Source: CAZLHO01 sp964559455 (GTDB lineage: Bacteria > Krumholzibacteriota > Krumholzibacteriia > LZORAL124-64-63). Taken from it: a stretch of 48,439 bases of DNA. The stretch spans positions 1-48,439 of the forward strand of contig CAZLHO010000020.1 of assembly GCA_964559455.1 (NCBI GenBank), read 5' to 3'. This document shows, piece after piece, positions 33,086 through 42,621 of this stretch. The notes under the pieces are model-generated. The model worked only from the letters and a program-made list of their open reading frames with translations. It made no database searches and was not told the origin of the DNA. Each line of letters starts with the position of its first letter. Position 1 is the stretch's first letter. Both the position numbers and the translations under genes were made by a program.

Positions 33086-33457
33086 TTGTCGGAAAGCGCA
33101 CTCATGCTGGCCCGGATCGAATCGCTGGCCGTTCGGCACGAACGTTACGGCACGGAGGCGTATCTCTTCGTCCTGGGCGCGGTGCGCGCGGCCATGGACG
33201 GGATGTCCCGACGACGCCACCTGTCTGGGGAAGAACTGCTCGAGACGGTCAAGATCCTGGCCGCGGAGCGCTTCGGTCCCATGGCGGGCGATGTCTTCGT
33301 CTCCTGGGGCATTCACGAGACCCTCGATTTCGGGCACATCGTCTTCCAACTGGTCGACGACGGCCTCCTGCGCAAGACGTCCGAGGACTCCCTCTCCGAC
33401 TTCGCGGACAAGTTCGACTTCGCTCAGGTCTTTGCCGAGAACTACTTCCAGGTCTAG
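33086..33457 (+). CDS. Small conserved protein, Minf_1886-like family
   Basis: A 123 aa soluble protein starting at TTG behind GGAGGAG. The pattern YGTEAYLFVLGAVRAAMD, then RRRHLSGEELLETVKILAAERFGPMA, then WGIHETLDFGHIVFQLVDDGLL and a final DFAxxFDF matches my memory of a family of unknown function described in Planctomycetes and Verrucomicrobia (Minf_1886 type). No catalytic motif is obvious. An ATG at 33104 is an alternative start. It precedes moaC by 73 bases; whether they are functionally linked is unknown. Confidence 0.75.
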   Translation: MSESALMLARIESLAVRHERYGTEAYLFVLGAVRAAMDGMSRRRHLSGEELLETVKILAAERFGPMAGDVFVSWGIHETLDFGHIVFQLVDDGLLRKTSEDSLSDFADKFDFAQVFAENYFQV

Positions 33458-33530
33458 CCTGGGCCCGCTGCCGGAGGGCGCGGCGCGCGATGCGCCGGAA
33501 CTTCCCGGGCGTCGGGCCGTTAGGAAGGCG

Positions 33531-34049
33531 ATGGGCGATCCACGGGACAGCAGGGACGCTCCGGGCGCGGAGCTGAGCCACGTCGACGCGGCGGGCGACT
33601 TCCGCATGGTCGACGTCGGCGACAAGGAGCCGTCCGACCGCCGGGCCGTGGCCGGCGGCCGCATCACCCTGGGCGACCGGGCCTTCGCATTGCTGACGGC
33701 GCGCGCCCTGCCCAAGGGGGACGCCCTGGCGGCGGCCCGCCTGGCCGCCATCCAGGCGGTCAAGAACACCGGACTGGCGCTGCCCCTCTGCCATCCGCTG
33801 CCGGTGGACGGGATCGACGTCGCCTGGACCCTGGACGAGGCGGCGCGGGCGGTGGACGTCCGCGTCGAGGTCCGTTGCCACGCGCGCACCGGGGTCGAGA
33901 TGGAGGCGCTGCACGGAGCCTGCCTCTTCCTGTTGACGATCTACGACATGGCCAAGGCCGTCGACCGGGAGGCCGTCGTCTCGGACCTGCGCCTGCTGGC
34001 CAAGAGCGGCGGCCGCAGCGGCGACTTCCGTCGCGACGATATTCCCTAG
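33531..34049 (+). CDS. moaC: Cyclic pyranopterin monophosphate synthase MoaC
   Basis: Converts the MoaA product to cyclic pyranopterin phosphate in molybdenum cofactor synthesis. LSHVDAAGDFRMVDVGDK at the N-terminus, LPLCHPLPVDG, RTGVEMEALHGACLFLLTIYDMAKAVDR and the C-terminal LLAKSGGRSGDF are all classic MoaC. Length 172 aa. The ATG at 33531 follows AGGAAGG. No other moa gene is in the window, so the rest of the pathway must be elsewhere. Confidence 0.95.
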   Translation: MGDPRDSRDAPGAELSHVDAAGDFRMVDVGDKEPSDRRAVAGGRITLGDRAFALLTARALPKGDALAAARLAAIQAVKNTGLALPLCHPLPVDGIDVAWTLDEAARAVDVRVEVRCHARTGVEMEALHGACLFLLTIYDMAKAVDREAVVSDLRLLAKSGGRSGDFRRDDIP

Positions 34050-34078
34050 GACCGGCCCTGGGACCGGAAGGAGCCGTA

Positions 34079-34804
34079 ATGACGCACCCCCTCTTCCTGG
34101 CGGCCATGGGGCCCCAGGATCTCCTGCAACTCGTGCTCGAGACCACGCTGCTCGGCAAGCTCGTGCTGCTGACCCTCTTCGTCATCTCGGTTCTCTCGTG
34201 GGCCGTGATGTTCGACAAGTCACGCAATCTCAATAGGATCCGGTCCGGACATCAGGAGTTCTGGGAGCGTTGCGAGGACTGGCTGGACGGACGGCTGGAT
34301 CGCGAGGCCTTCGCCCAGTGGTGCCGCGGGCGCACCGACCTGCCGCTGTGCAACCTCTGGCTCGAGACGGCCGACGCCGCCGGCGTCTCGGCCGTGCGGC
34401 GCGCCGCCGAGCGCATCGCCTACGCCGAGGTCGAGGCCCTGGAGCGCTACGTGATCATCCTCTCGACAACGGTGACGATCGCCCCCTTCCTGGGCCTGAT
34501 GGGCACGGTCTGGGGCATCATGCAGTCCTTCTGGGACATGTCGGCCATGCGCAGCGCCAACCTGACGGTGGTGGCCCCCGGCATCGCCGAGGCCCTGATC
34601 ACCACGATCGCCGGCCTGCTCGCCGCCATCCCCGCCGTCGTCTTCTACAACATGTTCGTGCGCAAGATCGACCTCGTGGGCAACGAGATGGAGCGTCTGC
34701 GCACCGTGATGGAGCAGGAAAGGGCCGATGCCGGCGACGGCGAGGGCGTGCGGCGCCCGCAGCCCCGCCGGCCTGAGATCCACGACAAGGAGCGGATCCG
34801 ATGA
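34079..34804 (+). CDS. tolQ: Tol-Pal system proton channel subunit TolQ
   Basis: An inner-membrane protein that, with TolR, uses the proton motive force to drive outer-membrane constriction. The first membrane helix is about residues 21-42 (LGKLVLLTLFVISVLSWAVMF). The later pair is around STTVTIAPFLGLMGTVWGIMQSF and APGIAEALITTIAGLLAAIPAVVFYNMF, with the GLMGTVWGI motif shared with ExbB. 241 aa. The tolB and pal genes downstream decide for TolQ over ExbB. ATGA overlap with tolR. Confidence 0.93.
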   Translation: MTHPLFLAAMGPQDLLQLVLETTLLGKLVLLTLFVISVLSWAVMFDKSRNLNRIRSGHQEFWERCEDWLDGRLDREAFAQWCRGRTDLPLCNLWLETADAAGVSAVRRAAERIAYAEVEALERYVIILSTTVTIAPFLGLMGTVWGIMQSFWDMSAMRSANLTVVAPGIAEALITTIAGLLAAIPAVVFYNMFVRKIDLVGNEMERLRTVMEQERADAGDGEGVRRPQPRRPEIHDKERIR

Positions 34805-35217
34805 GCCGCAAGTCGGTCTATCGCAGCCTTTCCGAGATCAACATCACCTCGCTGGTCGACGTCACCCTCTGCCTGTTGATCATCTTCATGCTGACGGCGC
34901 CCTACATCCAGGGCGGCGTCGAGGTGAACCTGCCCGAGACCGAGACGCGCGAGGTCATCGTCGAGGAGGGCCCGATCATCTCGATCACCAAGAGCCGGCA
35001 GATCTTCTTCGAGGAGGATCCGGTCACGATGCGTGAGATGACCGACAGGCTGGCGCCGTTCCTGCCCGACCGCGAGACCCTGCCGATCTACCTCCGGGCG
35101 GACCAGGAGCTGCCCTACGGCTTCGTGCTGCGCGTGATGGCGGCCGTCGAGCGCCAGGGATTCCTGAACCTGAGCCTGGTGGCGGACCAGGAGATCGTGG
35201 ATACGGAAGCGTCGTGA
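34801..35217 (+). CDS. tolR: TolR, ExbD-family protein of the Tol-Pal motor
   Basis: A 138 aa ExbD-type protein with one membrane helix (about residues 19-40, LVDVTLCLLIIFMLTAPYI). The essential membrane Asp is D21 in SLVDVTL. The periplasmic domain contains LPETETREV, then LPIYLRADQELPYGFVLRVM, as in the family. It overlaps tolQ upstream and the TolA-like gene downstream, so all three are coupled. Confidence 0.92.
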   Translation: MSRKSVYRSLSEINITSLVDVTLCLLIIFMLTAPYIQGGVEVNLPETETREVIVEEGPIISITKSRQIFFEEDPVTMREMTDRLAPFLPDRETLPIYLRADQELPYGFVLRVMAAVERQGFLNLSLVADQEIVDTEAS

Positions 35218-35915
35218 GGCGATGGGTACCCTATTCCCTGCTGCTGCACGTGGTGCTGCTGGCCGTGATGGTCTGGTTCGGCACCTTCGTCGATCCGCCG
35301 CGCCGGACGCCGCAGCGCGTGGTGCGCGTGACGCTGCGCCAGGAGCCCCGCGAACGGCCGCCGGCCCCGCAGGAGCAGGCGCCCGAGACGCCCGTCGAGC
35401 AGCCCGTCGCGCAGCCGGAGGCGACGCCGCCGCCGGCCGAAAAGCCGCCCGAGCGGCCGCGGCCGACCCCCGAGGCCCGGCCCGAGGATAGGCCGGTCCG
35501 CCGGCGGGAGGAGACGCCGCCCGAGCCGGAGCGCGAGGAGCCCGAGGAGACGCCGGCCGAGACGCCGGCCGTGGCGGCGCCCGCGCCCGAGCGTTCGCAG
35601 ATCACGGCGGTCGATCAGCCCTTCCCGTACCAGTACTACACCTCGCTGATCGAAGGGACCCTGAACCGCAACTGGCATCCCAAGCAGCTCGGCTTCCGGG
35701 ACCGTTCGGCCCGGACCTGCACCGTGCACTTCTTCATCGAGCGGGACGGCACGATCACCCGCGAGACCATCGTCGGCTCGTCCGGGATCCCGCTCTTCGA
35801 CCGCGAGGCCCTGCAGGCCGTCAAGACGACCCGCAGTTTTCCGCCGCTGCCCTCCGGCTTCGCCACGCGCGCCCTGGGGGTCACCTTCGTCTTCACCCTG
35901 AGGTCCGGATTGTGA
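35214..35915 (+). CDS. TolA/TonB-like envelope energy transducer
   Basis: A 233 aa protein with an N-terminal membrane anchor (about residues 4-24), then a long Pro-Glu-Arg-rich linker (about 35-130), then a TonB C-terminal domain (about 140-233: YTSLIEGTLNRNW, FFIERDGTITRETIVGSSGIPLFDREALQAV). The position between tolR and tolB argues for the TolA role. Unlike E. coli TolA, there is no long helical Ala-Lys domain; the linker is Pro-rich as in TonB. I therefore leave the symbol empty. It overlaps both neighbours by four bases. Confidence 0.85.
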   Translation: MRRWVPYSLLLHVVLLAVMVWFGTFVDPPRRTPQRVVRVTLRQEPRERPPAPQEQAPETPVEQPVAQPEATPPPAEKPPERPRPTPEARPEDRPVRRREETPPEPEREEPEETPAETPAVAAPAPERSQITAVDQPFPYQYYTSLIEGTLNRNWHPKQLGFRDRSARTCTVHFFIERDGTITRETIVGSSGIPLFDREALQAVKTTRSFPPLPSGFATRALGVTFVFTLRSGL

Positions 35916-37228
35916 TACCGATGCCGATGAAGAAACGAACCCCGACGACCGGCGCGGTCCTGCTCGTCATGGCCCTGCTGCCGGCGCTCGCCGCCGCCGC
36001 CGATCCCGAGATCATCCTGGGCACCGAGAAGGTGGCCTGGGAGCGCATCGACATCCGGGTGCAGGCGCCCCTGGTCTTCTCGGGCGGGGAGGAGGCCCAG
36101 CGCGCCGCCGAGCTGGTCGACGCCGTGGTCCGCGACGACCTGCACTACAGCGGGCTCTTCAACGTGCTGCGCGCCGCCGCGCCCGGCGAGGCCCAGGCCG
36201 ACAGCCTGCAGGCCAGCTTCGGCATCGAGGGCACCCTGGAGGGGCGGCCGCCGGGCACCGCCGTGACCGCCGACGAGGCGGCGCCGGTGCTCTCGCTGAA
36301 GCTGCTGTCCTATCCCGAGCGCCAGCTGCTGCTGGGCAAGCGTTACCGCCCCACGGCCGACCAGCTGCGCGTCTCGGCCCACCACTTCGTCAACGAGGTC
36401 GTCCAGTTCCTGACCATGGAGCCGGGCATCTGCCTGACCCGCATCGTCTTCTCGCGCGGCAGCGGCGACCGGCGGGACCTGTGGTGCGTGGACTACGACG
36501 GCGAGAATCTGACCCGGCTGACGGCCAACCGCACCCTGAACCTCTTCCCGGCCTGGTCGCCGGAGGGGGACCGGGTGGCCTTCATGTCCTACCGCGACGG
36601 GCAGCAGGGCACCTACATGCTGGACGTGCACAACGGCCGGGTGAGCCTGGTCGGCGAGACCCCCGGCTCGAACCTGGGGCCCGGCTGGCATCCGAACGGC
36701 CGGGAACTGCTGCTGTCGCTGTCGAAGTCGGGCCAGCACGAGATCTACCGGATGGACCTGCGGGGGAAGTCCCAGCGGCGGCTGACCGTCTCGCCGGCGA
36801 TCGAGGTCTCCCCGGATTGGTCTCCCAACGGCCGGGACGTCGTTTTTACCAGTGACAGGACCGGCACGCCGCAGTTATATATCATGGACGCCGACGGATC
36901 GGGGAGGAGGCGGCTGACCTTCGAGGGCCGCTACAACGACGCGGCCGCCTGGTCTCCCAGCGGCGAGCAGATCGTCTACGCTTGGCGGGAAGAGGACCTG
37001 ACCCAGCTGGTGCTGATGAACGCCACCGGAGAGGACCGGCGGGTGCTCACCGAGCCGAGCTGGCGGAACTGCGAGGATCCCCGCTGGGCGCCCGACGGAA
37101 GGCATGTCGTCTTCGCGTCGGACCGCACCGGGGTCTTCAAGCTTTATGTGTTGGACGTGATCGAGGGGACGGCCCGGCAGCTGACTCACGGCGACGAGCC
37201 CGACACGACGCCCGACTGGTCCCCATGA
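35912..37228 (+). CDS. tolB: Tol-Pal system beta-propeller protein TolB
   Basis: A periplasmic protein that binds Pal. The GTG at 35912 overlaps the upstream gene; ATGs at 35921 and 35927 are alternatives. A signal peptide ends near PALAAAADPE. The N-terminal alpha/beta domain (about residues 30-165) includes FSGGEEAQRAAELVDAVVRDDLHYSGLFNVL. The C-terminal propeller has repeated LFPAWSPEGDRVAF, VSPDWSPNGRDVVFTSDRTGTPQLYIMD-type blades. 438 aa, ending DTTPDWSP. Confidence 0.94.
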   Translation: MIPMPMKKRTPTTGAVLLVMALLPALAAAADPEIILGTEKVAWERIDIRVQAPLVFSGGEEAQRAAELVDAVVRDDLHYSGLFNVLRAAAPGEAQADSLQASFGIEGTLEGRPPGTAVTADEAAPVLSLKLLSYPERQLLLGKRYRPTADQLRVSAHHFVNEVVQFLTMEPGICLTRIVFSRGSGDRRDLWCVDYDGENLTRLTANRTLNLFPAWSPEGDRVAFMSYRDGQQGTYMLDVHNGRVSLVGETPGSNLGPGWHPNGRELLLSLSKSGQHEIYRMDLRGKSQRRLTVSPAIEVSPDWSPNGRDVVFTSDRTGTPQLYIMDADGSGRRRLTFEGRYNDAAAWSPSGEQIVYAWREEDLTQLVLMNATGEDRRVLTEPSWRNCEDPRWAPDGRHVVFASDRTGVFKLYVLDVIEGTARQLTHGDEPDTTPDWSP

Positions 37229-37293
37229 CGCTTCCCGCGGACGGAAGGGAATCCGGCCCGCGGAGAAACCCACGGCAAAGGAGCTGGCTGATC

Positions 37294-37863
37294 ATGAGCA
37301 CCGTCATCGGTACTTCCAATTCCGGGATGCGCGGCCTGTTGCTGCTCGGTCTGATGCTGGGCGCCCTGTCCCTCTGCGCCGGCTGCGGCGGCGGCGACGC
37401 CGAGATGGCCGACGACACCACGACCCTGCCCGCGGAGACCGTCGAACAGACGCCGGTCGTGCCCGAGGTGCCGGTCGAGGCCGAGACCGTCGAGCCCGTC
37501 GTCCTGGACTACGCGTCCATGGACCCGGCCGAGTACGGCATCGAGGACGTCTTCTTCGCCTTCGACGAGTTCTCGCTGTCCGAAGAGGCGATGACGATCC
37601 TGGCCGCGAACGCGCGCATCATGCGCGAGCACGCCGAGCTGGTCTACCTGGTCGAGGGTCACTGCGACGAGCGCGGCACGGTGGAGTACAACCTGGCGCT
37701 GGGCGAGAAGCGGTCGGCCGCCGTCCGCGACTACCTGACCAGCCTGGGCGTGCCGTCGACGCAGGTGCGGATCACCTCGTACGGCGAGGAGCGTCCCTTC
37801 GCCCACGGCAGCAACGAGAGCGCCTGGGCCCTGAACCGACGCGGCCACTTCGCGCGCCCCTAA
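37294..37863 (+). CDS. pal: Peptidoglycan-associated lipoprotein Pal
   Basis: An outer-membrane lipoprotein that anchors to peptidoglycan and to TolB. The signal peptide has lipobox LCAGC. An acidic Pro-Val linker leads to the OmpA-like domain (about residues 85-189): VFFAFDEFSLSEEA, LVEGHCDERGTVEYNLALGEKRS and SYGEERPFAHGSNESAWALNRRGHF. The peptidoglycan-binding Asp and Arg are in CDERGT and NRRGHF. 189 aa. The ATG is 10 bases after AAGGAG. Confidence 0.95.
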   Translation: MSTVIGTSNSGMRGLLLLGLMLGALSLCAGCGGGDAEMADDTTTLPAETVEQTPVVPEVPVEAETVEPVVLDYASMDPAEYGIEDVFFAFDEFSLSEEAMTILAANARIMREHAELVYLVEGHCDERGTVEYNLALGEKRSAAVRDYLTSLGVPSTQVRITSYGEERPFAHGSNESAWALNRRGHFARP

Positions 37864-37872
37864 GGAGCCGTC

Positions 37873-38652
37873 ATGCGCCGCCTGACCTGGCTGTTGCCGA
37901 TCCTGCTGCTGGCCGCGGGCTGCGGTGCGCCCTTCGAGCGCATCGAGACCGCCGTGGCCCGCAACCAGACCGAGCTCGAGGAGTCCCGCCGCGAGCAGCA
38001 GCTGCTGCGCCAGGAGCTGGAATCCCTGAACTCGCTGCTGCGCCAGGGCTCCGGCGGCGAACTGGAGTCCGACGCCCGGCTGCTGGCCCGCCTGGGCCAG
38101 GTCGAGCGCAAGATCGACCAGCTGCTGCTGAGCCAGGACGACAACCAGGAGTTCATGCGCAGCATCTCGGCGCGGGTGGACATGCTGGCCACGCGGCTCG
38201 GCGTGCCCACCGTCGGCGAGTTCAAGACGATGGGGGCCGCGCCCGGCGTGGACGCGGCCCCCCTCGACGCCCTGCCCGAGGAGGGCCGCGCCATCTACCA
38301 GGCCGCCATGCTGGATCGCAGCCGCGGCAACGTCGAGGCCGCCCGCGCCGGGCTCGACGAGTTCCTGGGCAAGTACGGCCGCACCGAGCTGGCCGACGAC
38401 GCCCTGTACTGGCGGGCCGAGCTGGACTACGGCGAGGGCGATCACGAGGCCGCCCTGCCGAACTTCCGGCGGCTGCTCGTGGAGAATCCCGAGACCGAGT
38501 GGCGCGCCGACGCGCTGCTGAAGATCGGGTATTGCCTGCTGGCCGAGGGCGACGCCGCGGAGGGCCGCGCCACCCTGGAGCGCCTGGTCGAGGAGTTCCC
38601 CGGCTCCGAGACCGCAGCCCTAGCCGCGCAGAGGCTGTCCGGGGATCAATAG
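37873..38652 (+). CDS. cpoB: Cell division coordinator CpoB (YbgF-like), predicted lipoprotein
   Basis: A 259 aa protein with an N-terminal coiled coil (about residues 30-100, with repeats such as QTELEESRREQQLLRQELESL) and C-terminal TPR repeats (about 135-255: GLDEFLGKYGRTELADDALYWRAEL). This is the CpoB layout, and its place right after pal fits. Unlike E. coli CpoB, the signal peptide ends in a lipobox (LAAGC), so it should be lipid-anchored. Confidence 0.88.
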   Translation: MRRLTWLLPILLLAAGCGAPFERIETAVARNQTELEESRREQQLLRQELESLNSLLRQGSGGELESDARLLARLGQVERKIDQLLLSQDDNQEFMRSISARVDMLATRLGVPTVGEFKTMGAAPGVDAAPLDALPEEGRAIYQAAMLDRSRGNVEAARAGLDEFLGKYGRTELADDALYWRAELDYGEGDHEAALPNFRRLLVENPETEWRADALLKIGYCLLAEGDAAEGRATLERLVEEFPGSETAALAAQRLSGDQ

Positions 38653-38688
38653 GACGCCGCAGCGCGCCCGCGACTGAAGGAGCCGCCC

Positions 38689-39018
38689 ATGGCCAAGAGC
38701 CCGACCCTCGTTCTCGCCGGCCAGCTCACCGAACCCTTCCGGCCCGTGGAGGTCGCCGACCTGGACGGCGAGTACCACGCCTTCGTGGTGCGCTACGAGG
38801 GCGAGTACGAGCACCACAGCCATCCCGCCGACGAGTTCATCCACATCCTGGAGGGCTCGATCGCCGTCGAGATGGAGGAGCACTACATCGAACTCGAGGC
38901 CGGCGAGTCCCTGCGGGTGCCCGCGGGCGTGCTCCACAAGCCCCGCTGCCGCGACTACGCCCTGGCCCTGATCGTCGAGCGCAAGGGCCTGCAGTACCTG
39001 TCGGGCGAGGTCGGCTAG
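38689..39018 (+). CDS. Cupin-domain protein
   Basis: A 109 aa single-domain cupin. The metal-binding pattern is HHSHPADEFIHILEGSIAVEM, then LEAGESLRVPAGVLHKPRC, which gives the H-x-H, E and H ligands. Substrate cannot be told from the sequence. The ATG has GAAGGAG upstream. It is the last gene before a terminator and may be cotranscribed with the tol genes. Confidence 0.85.
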   Translation: MAKSPTLVLAGQLTEPFRPVEVADLDGEYHAFVVRYEGEYEHHSHPADEFIHILEGSIAVEMEEHYIELEAGESLRVPAGVLHKPRCRDYALALIVERKGLQYLSGEVG

Positions 39019-39045
39019 GTCCGCCGCGCCCGACACCGATGCGAC

Positions 39046-39077
39046 GAGGCCGGTCCCCGCGGGGGCCGGCCTCTTTC
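39046..39077 (+). terminator. Intrinsic terminator after the tol-cupin block
   Basis: GAGGCCGG (39046-39053) pairs with CCGGCCTC (39066-39073), with a further TCCCC/GGGG(G) inner stem, followed by TTTCGCG. It separates the + strand cupin gene from the convergent fbp gene. Confidence 0.75.
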
Positions 39078-39098
39078 GCGTCGCGGCTTGGGCGGGGG

Positions 39099-40142
39099 TC
39101 AGGCGACGGGGCCTTCTCCGGCCAGTTGCTGCTCGATCCAGAGCACGGCGTCGCGGCTGCCGATGTACAGGGGCACGCGCTGGTGCAGCCGCTCGGGCAC
39201 GATGTCCAGGATCGGGCGTCGGCCGTCGCTGGCGTAGCCGCCGGCGTTCTCGACGATGAAGGCCAGCGGCGCGGCCTCGCAGAGCAGGCGCAGCTTGCCC
39301 TCGGGGCGTTTCGTGGTCGGCGGGTAGAGGAAGACGCCGCCGTAGAGCAGGTTGCGGTGGAAGTCCGAGACCAGCGAGCCCACGTAGCGCGCGTTCATGC
39401 CGCGGCCGGCCGGCTGCTGCCCGGCGGCCCCGTCCCGGCCGCGCTTCAGCTGCCGCACGACGTCGCGGACCTTGTCGCTCCACAGCGCCTCGTAGCCCTC
39501 GTTCACCGAGAAGGTGGGGGCGACGAAGGGGGTGCGGATGTCCTCGTGGCTGAGCAGGAACTCGCCGATGCCGGGGTCCAGGGTGAAGCCGTGGACGCCG
39601 CGGCCGGCGGTGTAGACGAACATCACCGAGGAGCCGTAGATCACGTAGCCGGACGCCAGCAGGTCGCGCCCGGGCTGCAGGCAGTCGTTCTCGTCGACGT
39701 CGGCCAGGGGGGCGCGCCGCCGGTAGACCGCGAAGATCGTGCCGATGCTGACGTTCGCGTCGATGTTGCTCGAGCCGTCCAGCGGATCGAAGACCACGAT
39801 GTACTTGCCGTTGCCCTCGCCGGTGTCCAGCATCTCGGCCTCGGCCAGCTCCTCCGAGGCGATCATGCAGACCTGGCCGCGCCGGCCCACGCAGCGCATC
39901 AGGGTGGCGTTGGCGAAGTCGTCCAGCTTCTGCACCACCTCGCCCTGGACGTTGCGCTCGCCGGTGGTGCCCAGGATGTTCACCAGGCCGGCCCGGGACA
40001 CCTCGCGCGAGATGATCTTGCAGGCGAAGGAGATGTCGTTCAGCAGGCTGGTGAAGTCGCCGCTGGCGCTGGGGTGCAGGTTCTGCAGGTCGAGGATGTG
40101 CTCCTCGACGGTCATCAGGTTCGACAGCGACTTGCGATGCAT
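39099..40142 (-). CDS. fbp: Fructose-1,6-bisphosphatase, class I
   Basis: A gluconeogenic enzyme that dephosphorylates fructose 1,6-bisphosphate. The signature DPLDGSSNIDANVSIGTIF gives the metal-binding DPLD and GSS residues. SEELAEAEML, GYVIYGSSVMFVYT and AGGYASDGRRPILDIVPERLHQRVPLYIGS also match class I. 347 aa. Start ATG at 40142 lies four bases after GGGAGG on the minus strand. It is the only minus-strand gene in the first 42 kb. Confidence 0.95.
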   Translation of the reverse strand: MHRKSLSNLMTVEEHILDLQNLHPSASGDFTSLLNDISFACKIISREVSRAGLVNILGTTGERNVQGEVVQKLDDFANATLMRCVGRRGQVCMIASEELAEAEMLDTGEGNGKYIVVFDPLDGSSNIDANVSIGTIFAVYRRRAPLADVDENDCLQPGRDLLASGYVIYGSSVMFVYTAGRGVHGFTLDPGIGEFLLSHEDIRTPFVAPTFSVNEGYEALWSDKVRDVVRQLKRGRDGAAGQQPAGRGMNARYVGSLVSDFHRNLLYGGVFLYPPTTKRPEGKLRLLCEAAPLAFIVENAGGYASDGRRPILDIVPERLHQRVPLYIGSRDAVLWIEQQLAGEGPVA

Positions 40143-40177
40143 GGGGCCTCCCGGGGGCGTATCCGTTACGACCCTCA

Positions 40178-40206
40178 ATTCTAGCATCCGCGGGGGTCCC
40201 GGGCGA
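40178..40206 (-). promoter_or_regulatory. fbp promoter, -10 box
   Basis: On the minus strand TAGAAT occupies 40183-40178, preceded by GC to read GCTAGAAT. The -35 position at 40206-40201 (TCGCCC) is poor. The distance to the fbp ATG is 35 bases. The same GCTAGRAT core occurs at the bamA and 47.9 kb promoters. Confidence 0.45.
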
Positions 40207-40350
40207 GGGGTGTTTGGGGTTGCCTTCGCGCAGGCCGCGTCGCATCTTCGATCACGGCCAGCCGGCCGGGCCCGCGAGCGCGCGCGGCCCCCGCCGGCGC
40301 CGACCAGAACCCCCTTCCGCCGCCTCGACGGCCGACCCCGGAGGATAGTC

Positions 40351-41982
<1,632 letters not shown>

Positions 41983-42028
41983 GGTCCCGCGCCCCGGAGG
42001 GGGCGGGCCGGCAGGATAGGATGAAGAA

Positions 42029-42054
42029 GGGGCGGCGCCGCGTGGCGCCGCCCC
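42029..42054 (+). terminator. Hairpin repeat copy 1, likely pruA terminator
   Basis: An 11-base perfect stem GGGGCGGCGCC/GGCGCCGCCCC around loop GCGT. On the + strand it is followed by TTCCGCTT, and it lies 46 bases after the pruA stop. On the minus strand it would be a second terminator behind tRNA-Leu (followed by TTCTTCATCC). Confidence 0.7.
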
Positions 42055-42090
42055 TTCCGCTTGGGGTGGGTGGGCTGGATTCGAAGAAAA

Positions 42091-42115
42091 GGGCGGCGCC
42101 GCGTGGCGCCGCCCC
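42091..42115 (-). terminator. Hairpin repeat copy 2, terminator of tRNA-Leu
   Basis: The same hairpin as copy 1 with a 10-base stem and loop ACGC on the minus strand. On that strand it is followed by TTTTCTTC, a classic intrinsic terminator, 20 bases past the 3' end of tRNA-Leu. Confidence 0.8.
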
Positions 42116-42135
42116 TGTGTCGTCGGGGGAGTCGC

Positions 42136-42222
42136 TGGTGCCGGAGGTGGGACTCGAACCCACGCGTCCTAATGGACAACGGATTTTGAGTCCGTCGCGT
42201 CTACCAATTCCGCCACTCCGGC
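42136..42222 (-). tRNA. tRNA-Leu(CAA)
   Basis: An 87-base tRNA on the minus strand. The acceptor stem is GCCGGAG/CTCCGGC with CCA encoded (42138-42136). The anticodon loop reads CUCAAAA between stem arms ACGGA and UCCGU, so the anticodon is CAA and it reads UUG. A long variable arm follows, as expected for tRNA-Leu, and the T arm GGGTTCGAGTCCC is intact. Confidence 0.95.
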
Positions 42223-42238
42223 ACCGGAGCGAGCAACG

Positions 42239-42267
42239 ATGGTAGTGCCCGTTCCGGGCCAAGTCAA
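42239..42267 (-). promoter_or_regulatory. tRNA-Leu promoter
   Basis: On the minus strand TTGACT (42267-42262), a 17-base spacer and TACCAT (42244-42239) end 16 bases before the tRNA 5' end. Position and spacing fit a housekeeping promoter. Confidence 0.65.
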
Positions 42268-42294
42268 GGCGGGGCGCCGGGGGGCCGAAAGCGG

Positions 42295-42325
42295 TTGACA
42301 GCGGGCGGCTTTGTTCCCATATTAT
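42295..42325 (+). promoter_or_regulatory. tRNA-Ala promoter
   Basis: TTGACA (42295-42300) and TATTAT (42320-42325) are separated by 19 bases; with CATATT as the -10 box the spacer is 17. The tRNA begins 22 bases later. It is back to back with the tRNA-Leu promoter. Confidence 0.65.
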
Positions 42326-42347
42326 GCGCCTGCGCGACCAGACCGGT

Positions 42348-42424
42348 GGGGCCATAGCTCAGTTTGGGAGAGCGCATGACTGGCAGTCATGAGGTCAGGG
42401 GTTCGATCCCCCTTGGCTCCACCA
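42348..42424 (+). tRNA. tRNA-Ala(GGC)
   Basis: A 77-base tRNA with CCA encoded at 42422-42424. The anticodon loop CTGGCAG gives anticodon GGC (reads GCC, and GCU by wobble). The acceptor stem GGGGCCA pairs with TGGCTCC and contains the G3:U70 pair that alanyl-tRNA synthetase recognises. Confidence 0.95.
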
Positions 42425-42439
42425 CTTAAATACAAGAGA

Positions 42440-42477
42440 AACAAGCCCTTGGCGATTCGTCGGGGGCTTGTTCTTTT
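42440..42477 (+). terminator. Intrinsic terminator of tRNA-Ala
   Basis: AACAAGCCC (42440-42448) pairs exactly with GGGCTTGTT (42464-42472), followed by CTTTT. It lies 16 bases past the tRNA. Confidence 0.85.
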
Positions 42478-42621
42478 GGGGGAGAGGGGTCGTGTTCCAC
42501 CCCTGTTCCACCTCCTGGCGGCTTTGATTTTTCTCGGGATATGGTAGCCTTGGATCATCACGGAACTGTATGAGCGCCTTGCGCCGAACCTATCGATCTC
42601 AAGCGATCTGAGGTGAACCCC
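42478..42621. other. Non-coding segment downstream of tRNA-Ala
   Basis: About 140 bases with no gene. It contains a short direct repeat GTTCCACC CCT GTTCCACC (about 42494-42512). A clear promoter for the following gene is not seen; TTTGATTTTT and GATATGG are present but badly spaced. Confidence 0.5.

Noticed and set aside
42120..42245. + strand open frame reading VPEVGLEPTRPNGQRILSPSRLPIPPL
   Set aside because: It is the antisense translation of tRNA-Leu, a common annotation artefact.
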